A DNA stretch of 64,000 nucleotides from Fermentimonas sp. (GCA_015478775.1 JADMKP010000009.1:32159-96158); one strand, 5' to 3'. Counted from the stretch's first letter, positions 12,307 through 23,333 are shown. Made by a program: numbers and translations. Notes: generated from the letters alone by a model not told the origin.

Positions 12307-13251
12307 TTGAGAGCTCTTGTTCTAATTATAATATTACTTGTTCTGGCTTCTGTATCTCTGTTTGTTGGTGTTGCAGATATAACGTTTGCAGATATCTTAA
12401 ATTGGAATATTGAAAAAATAGAGTTAATTTCAATAAGCCGAATTCCGCGTACTGCAGCTTTAATATTAGCTGGTGTTGGAATGAGTGTGTCTGGTGTTAT
12501 AATGCAGCAGATGACGCAAAACAAATTTGTTTCCCCCACCACTGCAGGTACACTTGAGGCGGCTAAAATGGGACTTCTTATATTTATTATCTTCTCACCC
12601 ATGGGCGGAACCACGGTTAAGATGATATCAGCTTTTGCTTTTACCTTTCTTGCCAGTATATTATTTCTAACTATTGTAAGGAAAATAAAACATAGAAATG
12701 TAATTTTCGTACCACTTGTGGGACTTATGTTTGGTGGAATAATAGGTTCTGTTTCTACCTTCTTTGCTGTTCAGCTAAATATCGTTCAAGATACAAACGC
12801 ATGGATGATGGGTGATTTTTCAAGTATCCTTCAGGGGCGTTATGAGCTGATATATCTTACATTGCCAGCAATATTTATTACATACTTATATGCTAACAAG
12901 TTCACAGTAATAGGTATGGGAGAGGACTTCTCCAAAAACCTGGGTCTCAATTATAATGCTATTATTAATATTGGTCTCTTCTGCGTTTCATTAACAGTTA
13001 GTGCAGTTGTAATAACTGCTGGAGCTATACCGTTTCTTGGACTTATTGTCCCCAACGTTGTAAGCATGATTTTTGGTGATAATCTTAAAAAGACATTACC
13101 TCTTGTAGCACTATCAGGAGCTATATTTCTATTGATTTGCGATATAGTTGGGCGAGTAGTTATTTATCCGTACGAAATACCTATAGGTGTGACAGTAAGT
13201 ATTATAGGTGCAATTATTTTTCTATTATTATTACTATGGAAAAATCGATAA
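12307..13251 (+). CDS. Iron-siderophore ABC transporter permease (FecCD family); apparent TTG start
   Basis: RIPRTAALILAGVGMSVSGVIMQQMTQNKFVSPTTAGTLEAAKMG; GAIPFLGLIVPNVV. Confidence 0.9.
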   Translation: MRALVLIIILLVLASVSLFVGVADITFADILNWNIEKIELISISRIPRTAALILAGVGMSVSGVIMQQMTQNKFVSPTTAGTLEAAKMGLLIFIIFSPMGGTTVKMISAFAFTFLASILFLTIVRKIKHRNVIFVPLVGLMFGGIIGSVSTFFAVQLNIVQDTNAWMMGDFSSILQGRYELIYLTLPAIFITYLYANKFTVIGMGEDFSKNLGLNYNAIINIGLFCVSLTVSAVVITAGAIPFLGLIVPNVVSMIFGDNLKKTLPLVALSGAIFLLICDIVGRVVIYPYEIPIGVTVSIIGAIIFLLLLLWKNR

Positions 13252-14195
13252 GTATAAGAAGGAATATATTAATATCAGTTGTACTCTTACTGAGTATGGC
13301 TGCGATCTTTCTGTTTTATAGACTAGGTAATAATTGGGAATTTGCACTACAATTACGTTCCAAAAAAGTAATTGCAATATTAATAGTTGCAGCAAGTGTT
13401 GCATATTCATCGGTTGCATTTCAAACATTAACAAACAACAGAATATTAACTCCCTCAATAATGGGGTTTGAATCTCTTTACCTTCTTATACAGACTCTTA
13501 TTGTATATATGTATGGAGATGAAACCTATAAAGTATTAAGTAGTATAGATAATTTCCTTGTCTCTGTAATAGGGATGATTGGATTTGGATTACTCCTTTA
13601 CTTTATGATATACAAGAAGGGAAAAGATAATATATATCTGCTTCTTTTAGTTGGAATCATACTAGGAACCCTATTTTCAAGTCTAAGTTCTTTTATGCAG
13701 CTTTTGATAGATCCAAACGATTTCTTTATAGTACAAGGCAAGATGTTTGCGACATTCAATAAGATAAATACTGATTTGCTATGGCCCTCATCAGTAATAC
13801 TTGTTGTAATTCTCTTTTTTGGTTTCAGGATGACAAAATACCTGGATGTAATGGCACTGGGAAGAGAGCAGGCAATAAATCTAGGATTGAGCTACAACGG
13901 CTTGGTGAAGCTATTTTTAGTTATAATTGCAATACTTGTGTCTATATCAACAGCTTTAGTGGGGCCAATTACCTTTCTAGGGCTATTGGTAACAAATCTC
14001 ACCTATGAGTTGTTTAAAACTCATAAGCATACCATAATTATAGCTGCATGTTGCATTGTTTCTGCAATAGCTTTACTTGCAGGACAATTCATTATGGAAC
14101 GAATCCTAAATCTCTCTACACCACTTAGTGCAATTATTAATATGGTAGGAGGTTTATATTTTATCTATTTACTACTTAAGGTTAAGAAGCTATGA
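13236..14195 (+). CDS. Iron-siderophore ABC transporter permease (FecCD family), second subunit (ORF listed from 13137)
   Basis: MEKSISIRRNILISV...; TNNRILTPSIMGFESLYLL; LVGPITFLGLLVTNL; overlaps the preceding gene by 16 bp. Confidence 0.88.
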   Translation: MEKSISIRRNILISVVLLLSMAAIFLFYRLGNNWEFALQLRSKKVIAILIVAASVAYSSVAFQTLTNNRILTPSIMGFESLYLLIQTLIVYMYGDETYKVLSSIDNFLVSVIGMIGFGLLLYFMIYKKGKDNIYLLLLVGIILGTLFSSLSSFMQLLIDPNDFFIVQGKMFATFNKINTDLLWPSSVILVVILFFGFRMTKYLDVMALGREQAINLGLSYNGLVKLFLVIIAILVSISTALVGPITFLGLLVTNLTYELFKTHKHTIIIAACCIVSAIALLAGQFIMERILNLSTPLSAIINMVGGLYFIYLLLKVKKL

Positions 14196-14950
14196 TTGAA
14201 GTTAAAGATATTACAAAACAATACGGAAACAATGTGGTGCTCGATAATGTTGGCATGCAGTTTCACAAAGGAAAAATCACTTCTCTTATTGGCAGTAATG
14301 GCGCCGGAAAGAGTACTCTCTTATCAATTATCAGCAGGTTATTGTCACAAGATGGTGGTATTGTAATGGTTGATGAAAAAAATGTGACGGAGTATAAAAA
14401 TAAAATGTTGGCTCAAAGAATCTCAATTCTTAAACAGTCTAATCATATAAGATTAAAACTTACTGTAAAGGAGTTGGTTTCATTTGGACGTTTCCCCTAT
14501 TCTCAAGACAAGCTTACAGATAGCGATTATAAAATGGTTGACAGAGCTATTCAGTTTATGGATTTAAAGGATATAGAAAATTCATATATTGATGAATTAA
14601 GCGGAGGTCAAAAACAAAGAGCATATATGGCCATGGTTGTGGCTCAAGATACCGAGTATGTTTTGCTAGATGAGCCCTTAAATAACCTGGATATGAAGCA
14701 TTCGGTTCAGACAATGAAAACGTTGCGCCGACTAGCCGATGAGTGGGGAAAGACAATAATAATTGTTTTACATGATATCAATTTCGCTTCTCATTATTCA
14801 GATTATATTGTAGCACTTAAAGGTGGCAAAATAGTATATCATGATGAGACTGCGAATATCATAAATGAAAAAGTGCTTAAAGATGTATTCGGACTCAGAA
14901 TCACAATTTGTGAGATTGATAAAAAAAGAATCTGCAATTATTTTAATTAA
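14192..14950 (+). CDS. Iron-siderophore ABC transporter ATP-binding protein
   Basis: IGSNGAGKSTLLSII, LSGGQKQRAYMAM, YVLLDEPLNNLD. Confidence 0.92.
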   Translation: MIEVKDITKQYGNNVVLDNVGMQFHKGKITSLIGSNGAGKSTLLSIISRLLSQDGGIVMVDEKNVTEYKNKMLAQRISILKQSNHIRLKLTVKELVSFGRFPYSQDKLTDSDYKMVDRAIQFMDLKDIENSYIDELSGGQKQRAYMAMVVAQDTEYVLLDEPLNNLDMKHSVQTMKTLRRLADEWGKTIIIVLHDINFASHYSDYIVALKGGKIVYHDETANIINEKVLKDVFGLRITICEIDKKRICNYFN

Positions 14951-15090
14951 AGTTCTTGATTGTCATTCAACTGGTATTTTAGATTTGAGTAACTAGAGTA
15001 AATACAGAGTAGTTCTGGTTTTACTTGTTTTAATAAAAAGAGCCAAGTCAAATTCAATATGATTTTTAACAACTAAATTCAATTATTCAA

Positions 15091-16026
15091 ATGAATAAAC
15101 TATTAATAATTTTATCAGTAATCATATCACTGCTATTAGCAGGATGCAATATGAATCAGCAAAAAGGAGGTTCATCTAATGGTGAAACAGTAACTTTAAC
15201 ACATAGCTTAGGAACTATAAATGTGTTGAAAAATCCACAAAGGGTTGTTGTGCTCGACTATTCCACATTAGAAAATCTTGATTATCTTGGCATAAAGCCA
15301 GTTGCAATTCCTAAATCAAACCTGCCATCACATCTACGTAAATATGGAGATGACCCGTCAATTGTGGATGTTGGCAGCATAACCGAGGTTAATCTTGAAA
15401 AGATAAATGAAGCTAGCCCCGACCTGATTATAATGGGAGGAAGGATTGTGGACTTCTACGATCAGTTGTCGGCAATAGCGCCGGTTTTATATCCGCAAAT
15501 CACAGACGCCGATGACTACATGGCAGCATTTGAGAAGAACCTTAACGATCTTGCACTTCTTTATGATAAACAAGATGAAGTGGAAAGTGCACTTGAAAGC
15601 GTTAATAAAAGAATTGATGAAGTAAGAGAAATTACATCAGCTTCAGAGGCAAAAGCACTTATTCTGTTACACAACCGAGGTAGATTTAGTGCCTATGGAA
15701 GCGGTTCGCGTTTTGGTATGGTATTCGATGTACTGGGGGTACATGAAGCGGTTGAGGGACTAGAAGCTCATCGCCACGGAAACCCTGTATCTAGTGAATT
15801 CGTGCAAAAAGCTAATCCCGATATACTTTTCATTGTTGATAGGAGTATGGTTGTGGAAAAGGCGGTTCTAGACAAAGCAGAGGTAGAAAATAAGCTTGTT
15901 CAGCAGACAAATGCAGCAAAAAATAGTAATATTTTCTACTTAAGTCCCGAAATGTGGTACCTTGTTGGTGGGGGCATTACTTCAATAAATATTATGATAG
16001 ACGAGGTTGCACAGGCGTTTAAATAA
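15091..16026 (+). CDS. Siderophore ABC transporter substrate-binding lipoprotein (FatB/CeuE-like)
   Basis: Lipobox LLLAGCN; NPQRVVVLDYSTLENLDYLGIKPVAI; NPDILFIVDR. Confidence 0.88.
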   Translation: MNKLLIILSVIISLLLAGCNMNQQKGGSSNGETVTLTHSLGTINVLKNPQRVVVLDYSTLENLDYLGIKPVAIPKSNLPSHLRKYGDDPSIVDVGSITEVNLEKINEASPDLIIMGGRIVDFYDQLSAIAPVLYPQITDADDYMAAFEKNLNDLALLYDKQDEVESALESVNKRIDEVREITSASEAKALILLHNRGRFSAYGSGSRFGMVFDVLGVHEAVEGLEAHRHGNPVSSEFVQKANPDILFIVDRSMVVEKAVLDKAEVENKLVQQTNAAKNSNIFYLSPEMWYLVGGGITSINIMIDEVAQAFK

Positions 16027-16063
16027 TTGTATTTTTGGTTGCAAAATAGCAAATCATATAATT

Positions 16064-18151
16064 ATGCGACTTAAAACAGTCATTTCATTTCTTTTAATTT
16101 CCACAATAATTTTTGCTCAACAAAAGCCTTCACAAAATTGGATAGACCAGAAGTACTCTATGTTTATCCACTTTGGTTTATATTCAGTTTATGGAGGTGT
16201 ATATGAAGGTGAGCCCGTAAAACGCGGATACAGTGAGCAAATACAATCTTTTGCAGGAATATTTAGTGATTGGTATGGTAACATTGCCAATAATTTTAAC
16301 CCATCGAACTGGAATCCAGATGAGATTGTTGCATTGGCTAAAAATGCCGGTATGAAATCCATCATTTTTACCTCTAAGCATCACGATGGATTTTGCATGT
16401 ATCATTCTAAATATACCAATTTTAATATTGTCGATGCAACACCCTTTGGCAAAGATCTGATGAAGGAACTTGCGGAGGCTTGCAAAAGAGGAGGTATAGA
16501 CTTTGGAGTATATTATTCACTTATCGACTGGCATTATCCTCATGGGTATCCAATTTCAAGTCATAATGCTGATCCTTTAACAGATGAACATTACCAATTT
16601 AATCTGAAGCAGATTGAGGAGATTATGACGAATTATGGAGAAATTTCAGAAATATGGTTTGATATGGGTTCTCTTACACCTACACAAAGCAAAGGCTTAT
16701 ATGATCTTGTGAATAGGTTGCAGCCAAACTGTATGATTAGTGGCAGATTAGGAAACGATTATGTGGATTTTGCTGTAATGGCAGATAATGAGTATCCAGA
16801 ATATAAAATGGGCATGCCCTGGCAAACAGCAGCTTCAATGTTTGATGAGACATGGGGTTACAGATCATGGCAGGAGCGAGGAGATATTAATTCCAAGGTT
16901 GAAGAGAAAATCTCTAGCCTTATAAAAGTTATAAGTAGGGGAGGTAATTTTTTACTCAATATTGGTCCCCGCGGCGATGGATCAGTAGTAGAATATGAGG
17001 AAAAAGTGCTGAAAGAGATAGGTAAATGGGTTCAGCAAAATAGTGAAGCAATATATGGTACAAAGGCAAACCCTTTCTACTCTTCTGCAAAATGGGGAGA
17101 TATAACCTCTACAAGTAATGCTATGTATGCTTTTATTACTAATAAACCTGAATCAAACAAGATAAAGATTGAAGGATTTACAGGAAATATAAACAGTGTA
17201 AGCCTGTTGTCTAGAGGTGAAAATATACCCTTTACCCAAAACAGAGAAGCTTTGGAAATTAATATTTCAGATATTTCTTCAGAAGTTCTAGTTCCGGTAG
17301 TGAAGATAAGTTTTGATAATGGATATAGCATTCAACCAGAAACCATTGTTACTAATAAGGTGTTAAATTCAAGTAACGCAATGCCACTTTACGGACATTC
17401 AAGTCTCAACTATTATGCTGGTTATAAAAGCTTGATTGGTTATAATTGGGCTATAAATACTGCAAAACGGTCAATTGTTCCTAAAATCTCCTTCACAGAA
17501 AGTGAAATTGGTCGTAATGTTAAACTTCAAATAGATGATATTGCCCATTCAGTTTTACTGGAGCCAACTAAAAAAGAGACTGTTAGAATAGCAAAAGACT
17601 CAGCCAAATGGGGTAATACGTACCGTAAGACAGGTAGAGGAGTATTTGGATTTGTAGAGGAGGAAGGGGTCACTATTGTCAATTTAGAAGCAACAGACTC
17701 AAAATGGAATCATGTAAATGACTTTCAATTTGGTAAGGTATACAATGAACCTATAATAGAAAGACAAAGCATTATTTTTCTTCAGGAAATAGAGTCAACA
17801 CAAAATCAAACGGCAGCTGTGAAGATAAGGGGTGGTAATGCAATATATATATTACTTAATGGAAAATATATAACTGCTCACTTCTCACCCGAGCGAATAA
17901 AAGATCAGGAAGAAATAGTTTTACTTCCACTTAGAAAAGGAGTTAATCAACTAATTATTAAGTACTATAATGGTTTCGATACAGAGATTAAATATAGTAT
18001 CACACCACTTGAAGAATGGCAGAAATACAGTATTAAGCTACCTCCTTTTGCAATTAAGAAAAATAATATTCATAATATCACACTTCGTTCTGACGATGCT
18101 ATTTCAAATGTTTCACCACTAAGAATGAACAATATATTTATTAGTTTTTAG
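16064..18151 (+). CDS. Alpha-L-fucosidase, GH29 (ORF listed from 16007)
   Basis: WIDQKYSMFIHFGLYSVYGG, FTSKHHDGFCMYHSKYTNFNIVDATPFGKDLMKELAEACK, EIWFDMGS, GGNFLLNIGPRGDG. Confidence 0.92.
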   Translation: MRLKTVISFLLISTIIFAQQKPSQNWIDQKYSMFIHFGLYSVYGGVYEGEPVKRGYSEQIQSFAGIFSDWYGNIANNFNPSNWNPDEIVALAKNAGMKSIIFTSKHHDGFCMYHSKYTNFNIVDATPFGKDLMKELAEACKRGGIDFGVYYSLIDWHYPHGYPISSHNADPLTDEHYQFNLKQIEEIMTNYGEISEIWFDMGSLTPTQSKGLYDLVNRLQPNCMISGRLGNDYVDFAVMADNEYPEYKMGMPWQTAASMFDETWGYRSWQERGDINSKVEEKISSLIKVISRGGNFLLNIGPRGDGSVVEYEEKVLKEIGKWVQQNSEAIYGTKANPFYSSAKWGDITSTSNAMYAFITNKPESNKIKIEGFTGNINSVSLLSRGENIPFTQNREALEINISDISSEVLVPVVKISFDNGYSIQPETIVTNKVLNSSNAMPLYGHSSLNYYAGYKSLIGYNWAINTAKRSIVPKISFTESEIGRNVKLQIDDIAHSVLLEPTKKETVRIAKDSAKWGNTYRKTGRGVFGFVEEEGVTIVNLEATDSKWNHVNDFQFGKVYNEPIIERQSIIFLQEIESTQNQTAAVKIRGGNAIYILLNGKYITAHFSPERIKDQEEIVLLPLRKGVNQLIIKYYNGFDTEIKYSITPLEEWQKYSIKLPPFAIKKNNIHNITLRSDDAISNVSPLRMNNIFISF

Positions 18152-18235
18152 CTTTTTTCATATTGCATAGAACAGATTAAACACTATGTGCGTTATACAT
18201 CTGAGAAACTCAATGTTTAACTAAATTAAAAATTT

Positions 18236-18727
18236 ATGAGAAAAGTGAAGAATTTAATTAAGGTTGTATGCATAACCTTGTTGTGCTTTAGTATAGCTAA
18301 GGTTTCAGCTCAAACTATTGAGCCATCAGCAAACTACCGATTTGGAGGAGGGCTGTTAATTGATGTTGGTGATGGATCTACACTGGTTGGACCACATGTG
18401 AAGTATTTCTTTACACCCAACCATGCAGGAGAAGGTGCAGTACTTTTTGGCAGTGGTGCAACATATTTGCAGGCACTTTATAATTATAATATGAATTTTG
18501 CCGAAGTTGCCGGATTAGGTTGGTATGTTGGAGCAGGCCCAGCTATTGCATTCGGCAACAGTTCCACTGCATTTAACTTAATTGGCGCATTAGGATTGGA
18601 GTACAAAGTGCCTAGCGCTCCCTTTGCATTCAGTTTCGATTGGCGTCCTCGCTTCTTTATAGTCGACAGCTATACTGAATTTGTAGCACCACGTTTCGGA
18701 ATCGGATTACGTTATACTTTCAACTAG
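18236..18727 (+). CDS. Small secreted/outer-membrane beta-barrel-like protein, unknown function
   Basis: Signal peptide; ends in aromatic-alternating GIGLRYTFN typical of beta-barrel proteins. Confidence 0.65.
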   Translation: MRKVKNLIKVVCITLLCFSIAKVSAQTIEPSANYRFGGGLLIDVGDGSTLVGPHVKYFFTPNHAGEGAVLFGSGATYLQALYNYNMNFAEVAGLGWYVGAGPAIAFGNSSTAFNLIGALGLEYKVPSAPFAFSFDWRPRFFIVDSYTEFVAPRFGIGLRYTFN

Positions 18728-18763
18728 AGTAATCGCAAAATAAGTATAGGTGTTATTTAGATT

Positions 18764-18800
18764 AAAGGGGGTAATCTGCTTTTAAACAGATTCCTCCTTT
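18764..18800 (+). terminator. Probable intrinsic terminator
   Basis: AAAGGGGGTAATCTG-cttttaaa-CAGATTCCTCCTTT imperfect stem followed by T-rich tract. Confidence 0.55.
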
Positions 18801-18976
18801 ATTTTATTCTTAACAACTCATTGATTATCTTTGCAACGTAAAATAAATCATAGCTAATAAATCCTTATTAATTGCAATGATATACTTTAGTATAAGTCTT
18901 AACTCCTAGAGTCTGTAGGCTCAACTTTTTAATTGTTCATTGCAGTCTTGATAATAACTACTAAGCATATATAATT

Positions 18977-19333
18977 ATGAAACCACTTTTTGTACAATAT
19001 CCAAAATGCGGAACCTGCAGGAAAGCTGCCAAATGGCTAGAAGCAAATGAAATTGATGTAACTTCAAGGCACATAGTTGAAGATAATCCTCAGAAAGAGG
19101 AGCTTGCCAACTGGATCGAAAAGAGCGGATTACCTATCAACAGGTTTTTCAATACCTCAGGTATGATTTATAGAGAACAGAATCTTAAAGAGAAAGTCAA
19201 AACTGCTTCCAAAGATGAGCTGCTCGATATATTATCATCAAATGGCATGGTGGTAAAACGACCTATTGTTGTGGGACATGATTTTGTCTTAGTAGGCTTC
19301 AACGAGAAAGAGTGGAAAGAAAAATTGAGTTAA
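18977..19333 (+). CDS. ArsC/Spx-family protein (arsenate reductase-like)
   Basis: PKCGTCRKAAKWLEANEID with CxxC; VKRPIVVGHDFVLVGFNEKEW. Confidence 0.88.
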   Translation: MKPLFVQYPKCGTCRKAAKWLEANEIDVTSRHIVEDNPQKEELANWIEKSGLPINRFFNTSGMIYREQNLKEKVKTASKDELLDILSSNGMVVKRPIVVGHDFVLVGFNEKEWKEKLS

Positions 19334-19399
19334 ACTTACTCAATCACATTATGTCTGATAACCGATCAAATAAATTTTAAAGCAAAGTAATCGCATTAT

Positions 19400-20422
19400 A
19401 TGAAAATAGCCAATCTTGAATTCCCTGAAAGGCCAGTTTTTTTGGCCCCGATGGAAGATGTTACCGATGTAGGATTTAGACTGCTATGCAGGCAGTTTGG
19501 GGCTGATATGGTATATACTGAGTTTATTTCTAGCGATGCTTTAATAAGGGAAATAAAAAAAACTAAAAGGAAGATACATTTTAGTGAAGAAGAGCGACCA
19601 CTGGGCATACAAATATATGGTAGTGATCCGGAAACAATGGTAGAGGCAGCGAAAATTTGTGAAGATGCTAATCCCGATATTATAGATATAAACTTTGGTT
19701 GCCCTGTCAGAAAAATTGCAGGAAAAGGGGCAGGGTCTGGTTGTATGAAAACACCAGATCTTATGCTTGATATTACTGAGAAGGTAGTTAAAGCTGTAAA
19801 TAAGCCTGTTACAGTAAAAACACGTCTTGGTTGGGATGATGATTCAAAAATTATTGTTTCACTTGCAGAAAAACTGCAAGATTGCGGAATAGCAGCACTT
19901 ACTATTCATGGTCGCACCCGTTCTCAGATGTATAAAGGAGATGCCGACTGGTCGCTAATCCACGACGTTAAGAACAATCCTCGCATGCATATACCAATAA
20001 TTGGAAATGGAGATGTTACCAGTCCTGAGATTACTAAGCAGAGATTTGATGAAACTGGTGTTGATGCAATTATGATTGGTCGCGGTAGTATTGGTGCACC
20101 ATGGATATTCGAAGAGATAAAGCATTACCTAAATACAGGCGAGAATATGCATATAAGTCCCTTTATGTGGTATCTAGATATATTGAAGCAGCAAGTACAG
20201 GGAAGTGTTGATAGATTAGATGAGATGAGAGGTATATTACATATGAGACGTCATCTTGCAGCTACACCCTTGTTTAAAGGGATACCCGATTTTAAACCCA
20301 CAAGAATAGCTATGCTTCGGGCTAACACCTTAAATGAGCTCTTTGGTATATTGAATGAAATCCCCGTCAAATTTGAAGATTATATCACAAACAATCAAAT
20401 TTTAACTGAACTTCCGGTCTAA
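19400..20422 (+). CDS. dusB: tRNA-dihydrouridine synthase
   Basis: LAPMEDVTDVGFRLLCRQFGADMVYTEFISSDAL; DINFGCPVRKIAGKGAGSG; TIHGRTRSQMYKGDADW. Confidence 0.93.
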   Translation: MKIANLEFPERPVFLAPMEDVTDVGFRLLCRQFGADMVYTEFISSDALIREIKKTKRKIHFSEEERPLGIQIYGSDPETMVEAAKICEDANPDIIDINFGCPVRKIAGKGAGSGCMKTPDLMLDITEKVVKAVNKPVTVKTRLGWDDDSKIIVSLAEKLQDCGIAALTIHGRTRSQMYKGDADWSLIHDVKNNPRMHIPIIGNGDVTSPEITKQRFDETGVDAIMIGRGSIGAPWIFEEIKHYLNTGENMHISPFMWYLDILKQQVQGSVDRLDEMRGILHMRRHLAATPLFKGIPDFKPTRIAMLRANTLNELFGILNEIPVKFEDYITNNQILTELPV

Positions 20423-20440
20423 AGTCAAATTTAAAGAACT

Positions 20441-20806
20441 ATGAAAAAAATTATACTCATCTTAGGAATATTATTTGTTGCTGTAGCAACATCTAACGCA
20501 CAAGAAAAAGGAATAATTGCGGAAGTTCTGCGTAAAAGTGTAGAACAGAAAGTTGAATCTATGCAGAAGTCAATTGGGTTTGATAACGAAATTGCATTGG
20601 AATTAAAAGAACTGGAGCTAAAATATCTGTTGGATGTACAAAAAGCAGAAACTTGTTTTCTGTGTAATACTAGCAAAAGGATAAAAAAATTGCAGTCTGC
20701 TCGTGAGAACAAACTGCAGGAATTATTACCAAGAGATCAATATATTAAATATCACTCTATAGAGAATAATCTTTTAAATGAAGATAACCAATTGTGGCTT
20801 CGTTAA
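20441..20806 (+). CDS. Small secreted hypothetical protein
   Basis: Signal peptide MKKIILILGILFVAVATSNAQ; no recognised family. Confidence 0.6.
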   Translation: MKKIILILGILFVAVATSNAQEKGIIAEVLRKSVEQKVESMQKSIGFDNEIALELKELELKYLLDVQKAETCFLCNTSKRIKKLQSARENKLQELLPRDQYIKYHSIENNLLNEDNQLWLR

Positions 20807-20807
20807 T

Positions 20808-22529
20808 TTACTCCTTAACTAACGGAGGCAATAATTTAGGATTATCGATTATAACACCTTCTCTGTATATTGATTCCATTGTTGAGTATAGCTCAGCATC
20901 TTCAAATTGAATATCTAATGCACTTCTTGTTTGAGAAACTGTGTAAGGCTTGCCTGTAATTAATGATATTGCTTTAGCAAACAGGTAGTCATCTGTATCT
21001 CCAATAGGTTTCCATTTAGATATATTGCGCTCATTTTCATTTGTTTCTGCAACAGGATGGTTGGGAATTAATCCGTTAGTTGCAATAAAGTCTTTATTAT
21101 TTTTATCAGTATACCTACCTACAATAGGTTGCATTCCCCAGTTCTTAAGTCTATTTTTTTCAATATCCGACAAGCTATTTTCTCTGTAAACTGCTTGCAC
21201 CCTTCCGTTGTAACTATTATAAGCATGTATAGTCCAAGAAGCTGTATACTTACCACTTGTTTTATCACCAATTTGATCAACAGACATATAAGGCTTCAAG
21301 CAAAATGTAAGAAGTTCCGAAGCAGATGCAGAACTACCTGTGGTTATAATATAGACCTTTAAATCTCCATTGTTAACGTTTGCTGTTATTGGGTTAGAGT
21401 ATTTAGTTGTATTATAATCTCCCAAATAATCTTTTCTATCCCACTTATTCTCATCATAAGCTTCATTTACATAATTGTTGTAGCTCATAATTGTAAATAC
21501 GCTCTTTTTCTGAACTTCTGTTACAGGAGCTATAAGAGATGCTAAATATGTAGCTGCTGAAATTCCTCCACCTGGGTTGTATCTAAGATCTAATACTAAA
21601 TCTGTAATACCTGAGCTTTTGAATTCAGAAAAAGTGCGGAATAGACTTTCGTTATAGTTCTCATAAAAGTTAGTGTAAAATAGGTAGCCTACTTTACGAC
21701 CGTTAAAGCCTTCACCCTCATATACTTTAGAATATAATACAGGGTCTGTGTTAATTTTGGTAGGAGTCATCTCCACATCGCGGGGGTTTTCCCAATTTTG
21801 ATCTAATACTGTAAATATAGTCTTACTATTTGCACCATACATGATACTATAGTTGTTGACTGTAAGTAAATTGCCATTGGCATGAGTAATTACATCTCCC
21901 CTTTTAATTCCAGCCTTATCTGCAGGGGTGTTTGGGTATACATATCTTACAAAACCAACGATTCTATCACTGTTGCTTTCGTAATAAAGAGCTTGAGGTT
22001 GAAATCCAAAAGCATCCGTCGATTCACCCTCAAAGCCAGCCATTAATGATTCTACATCATCGGTTATCCAAGACCAACCATGCTCAGTGTCGGTGCTATT
22101 TAATATTTTATAGAAGTACTCCTCAGGATCAGTGTCACTAGTAGTAGGCTTTTTGCTGATTACTTCATTTGACCATAGATAAAACAACGACATACCGTCA
22201 TAAACAAATTGTGTAACTAAGTTTAAGTCTTGGTCAGGCATCTCTCCAATAGTAGCTTTGCCCGATTGAGATGAATCTTTTACATAAATCTCTGTTCCAT
22301 CATCCAATTTTGCAGAAGCTGTAGGTGGTGTAGTGTTATTATCAATCACCGCATTTACAGTCTCTGTTTGTCCATTGCTATATGTTAAAGTAAAAGTTTT
22401 GTAAGTAGCGTGATATGTTGCAGAAATTAAGTTCCCTTTATCTTTTAAAATGGGCTCGTCTTTCTGACAGGATGTGGGCAGAGTAAGTAAAAGTGAAATT
22501 GTAAAGAGAGTGAATAATATTTTTTTCAT
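20808..22529 (-). CDS. S41 family peptidase lipoprotein (PDZ + C-terminal processing protease-like)
   Basis: Lipobox LPTSCQ; PDZ-like NTPADKAGIKRGDVI; DLVLDLRYNPGGGISAATYLASLI; TGSSASASELL catalytic Ser region. Confidence 0.88.
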   Translation of the reverse strand: MKKILFTLFTISLLLTLPTSCQKDEPILKDKGNLISATYHATYKTFTLTYSNGQTETVNAVIDNNTTPPTASAKLDDGTEIYVKDSSQSGKATIGEMPDQDLNLVTQFVYDGMSLFYLWSNEVISKKPTTSDTDPEEYFYKILNSTDTEHGWSWITDDVESLMAGFEGESTDAFGFQPQALYYESNSDRIVGFVRYVYPNTPADKAGIKRGDVITHANGNLLTVNNYSIMYGANSKTIFTVLDQNWENPRDVEMTPTKINTDPVLYSKVYEGEGFNGRKVGYLFYTNFYENYNESLFRTFSEFKSSGITDLVLDLRYNPGGGISAATYLASLIAPVTEVQKKSVFTIMSYNNYVNEAYDENKWDRKDYLGDYNTTKYSNPITANVNNGDLKVYIITTGSSASASELLTFCLKPYMSVDQIGDKTSGKYTASWTIHAYNSYNGRVQAVYRENSLSDIEKNRLKNWGMQPIVGRYTDKNNKDFIATNGLIPNHPVAETNENERNISKWKPIGDTDDYLFAKAISLITGKPYTVSQTRSALDIQFEDAELYSTMESIYREGVIIDNPKLLPPLVKE

Positions 22530-22635
22530 ATGATTGAGTATTCGTTTGAACAGTTTAAGTGAAATAAAAAAGGTCTCAGTTCTAAATACTAAGACTGTGA
22601 AAGTATTAAATAATTTAATTGATTGATATTAATTA

Positions 22636-23244
22636 TCAGAAATTTAACACTCCTTTACCTTGTCTAATGATTATCGGATCCACTGAAGTGCAGTCTACTA
22701 CGGTGGAAGGCTCTATGCCACCTATTCCGCCATCAACAACTACATCGGCAAAATCACTCCATTTTTCATATATTAGTTCGGGGTTTGTGGTGTATTCTAG
22801 CTCATCATCTTGATCTTTAATACTGGTACTTAAAACAGGGTTACCAAGCTGAGCTACAATTTCACGAATGATGTTATTGTCGGGTACACGAATGCCTACA
22901 GTTTTTTTCTTCTTATAAATTTTAGGAAGCGATGATGTTGTTGCCAGTATAAATGTGAAAGGACCGGGCAGATTTCTTTTCATTAATTTAAACGTGGGAT
23001 TACTTACCTTGGCATACTCACTTATAATACTTAGGTCGTTACAGATGATAGAAAGATTGCTCTTTTGAGGATCTATACCCTTTAAATCACAAATCTTTTC
23101 TACGGCACGCACATTAAGTGCGTCACAACCAATTGCATAAAGGGTGTCGGTAGGATAAATTACCGTACCTCCATCACGAAGTATAGTTACTATCTTCTCT
23201 ATCTCACGTGGATTTGGATTCTCATCATACAATCTCAACAACAT
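22636..23244 (-). CDS. Sua5/YciO/YrdC family protein (L-threonylcarbamoyladenylate synthase)
   Basis: GGTVIYPTDTLYAIGCDA; RNLPGPFTFIL; STVVDCT. Confidence 0.9.
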   Translation of the reverse strand: MLLRLYDENPNPREIEKIVTILRDGGTVIYPTDTLYAIGCDALNVRAVEKICDLKGIDPQKSNLSIICNDLSIISEYAKVSNPTFKLMKRNLPGPFTFILATTSSLPKIYKKKKTVGIRVPDNNIIREIVAQLGNPVLSTSIKDQDDELEYTTNPELIYEKWSDFADVVVDGGIGGIEPSTVVDCTSVDPIIIRQGKGVLNF

Positions 23245-23333
23245 ATCCTACAAATATATAAAAAAATAACTTCCATCATGAGATAGAAGCTATTTTTATA
23301 AAACCATTCGATAAAATCTATCTTTCTAATAAA

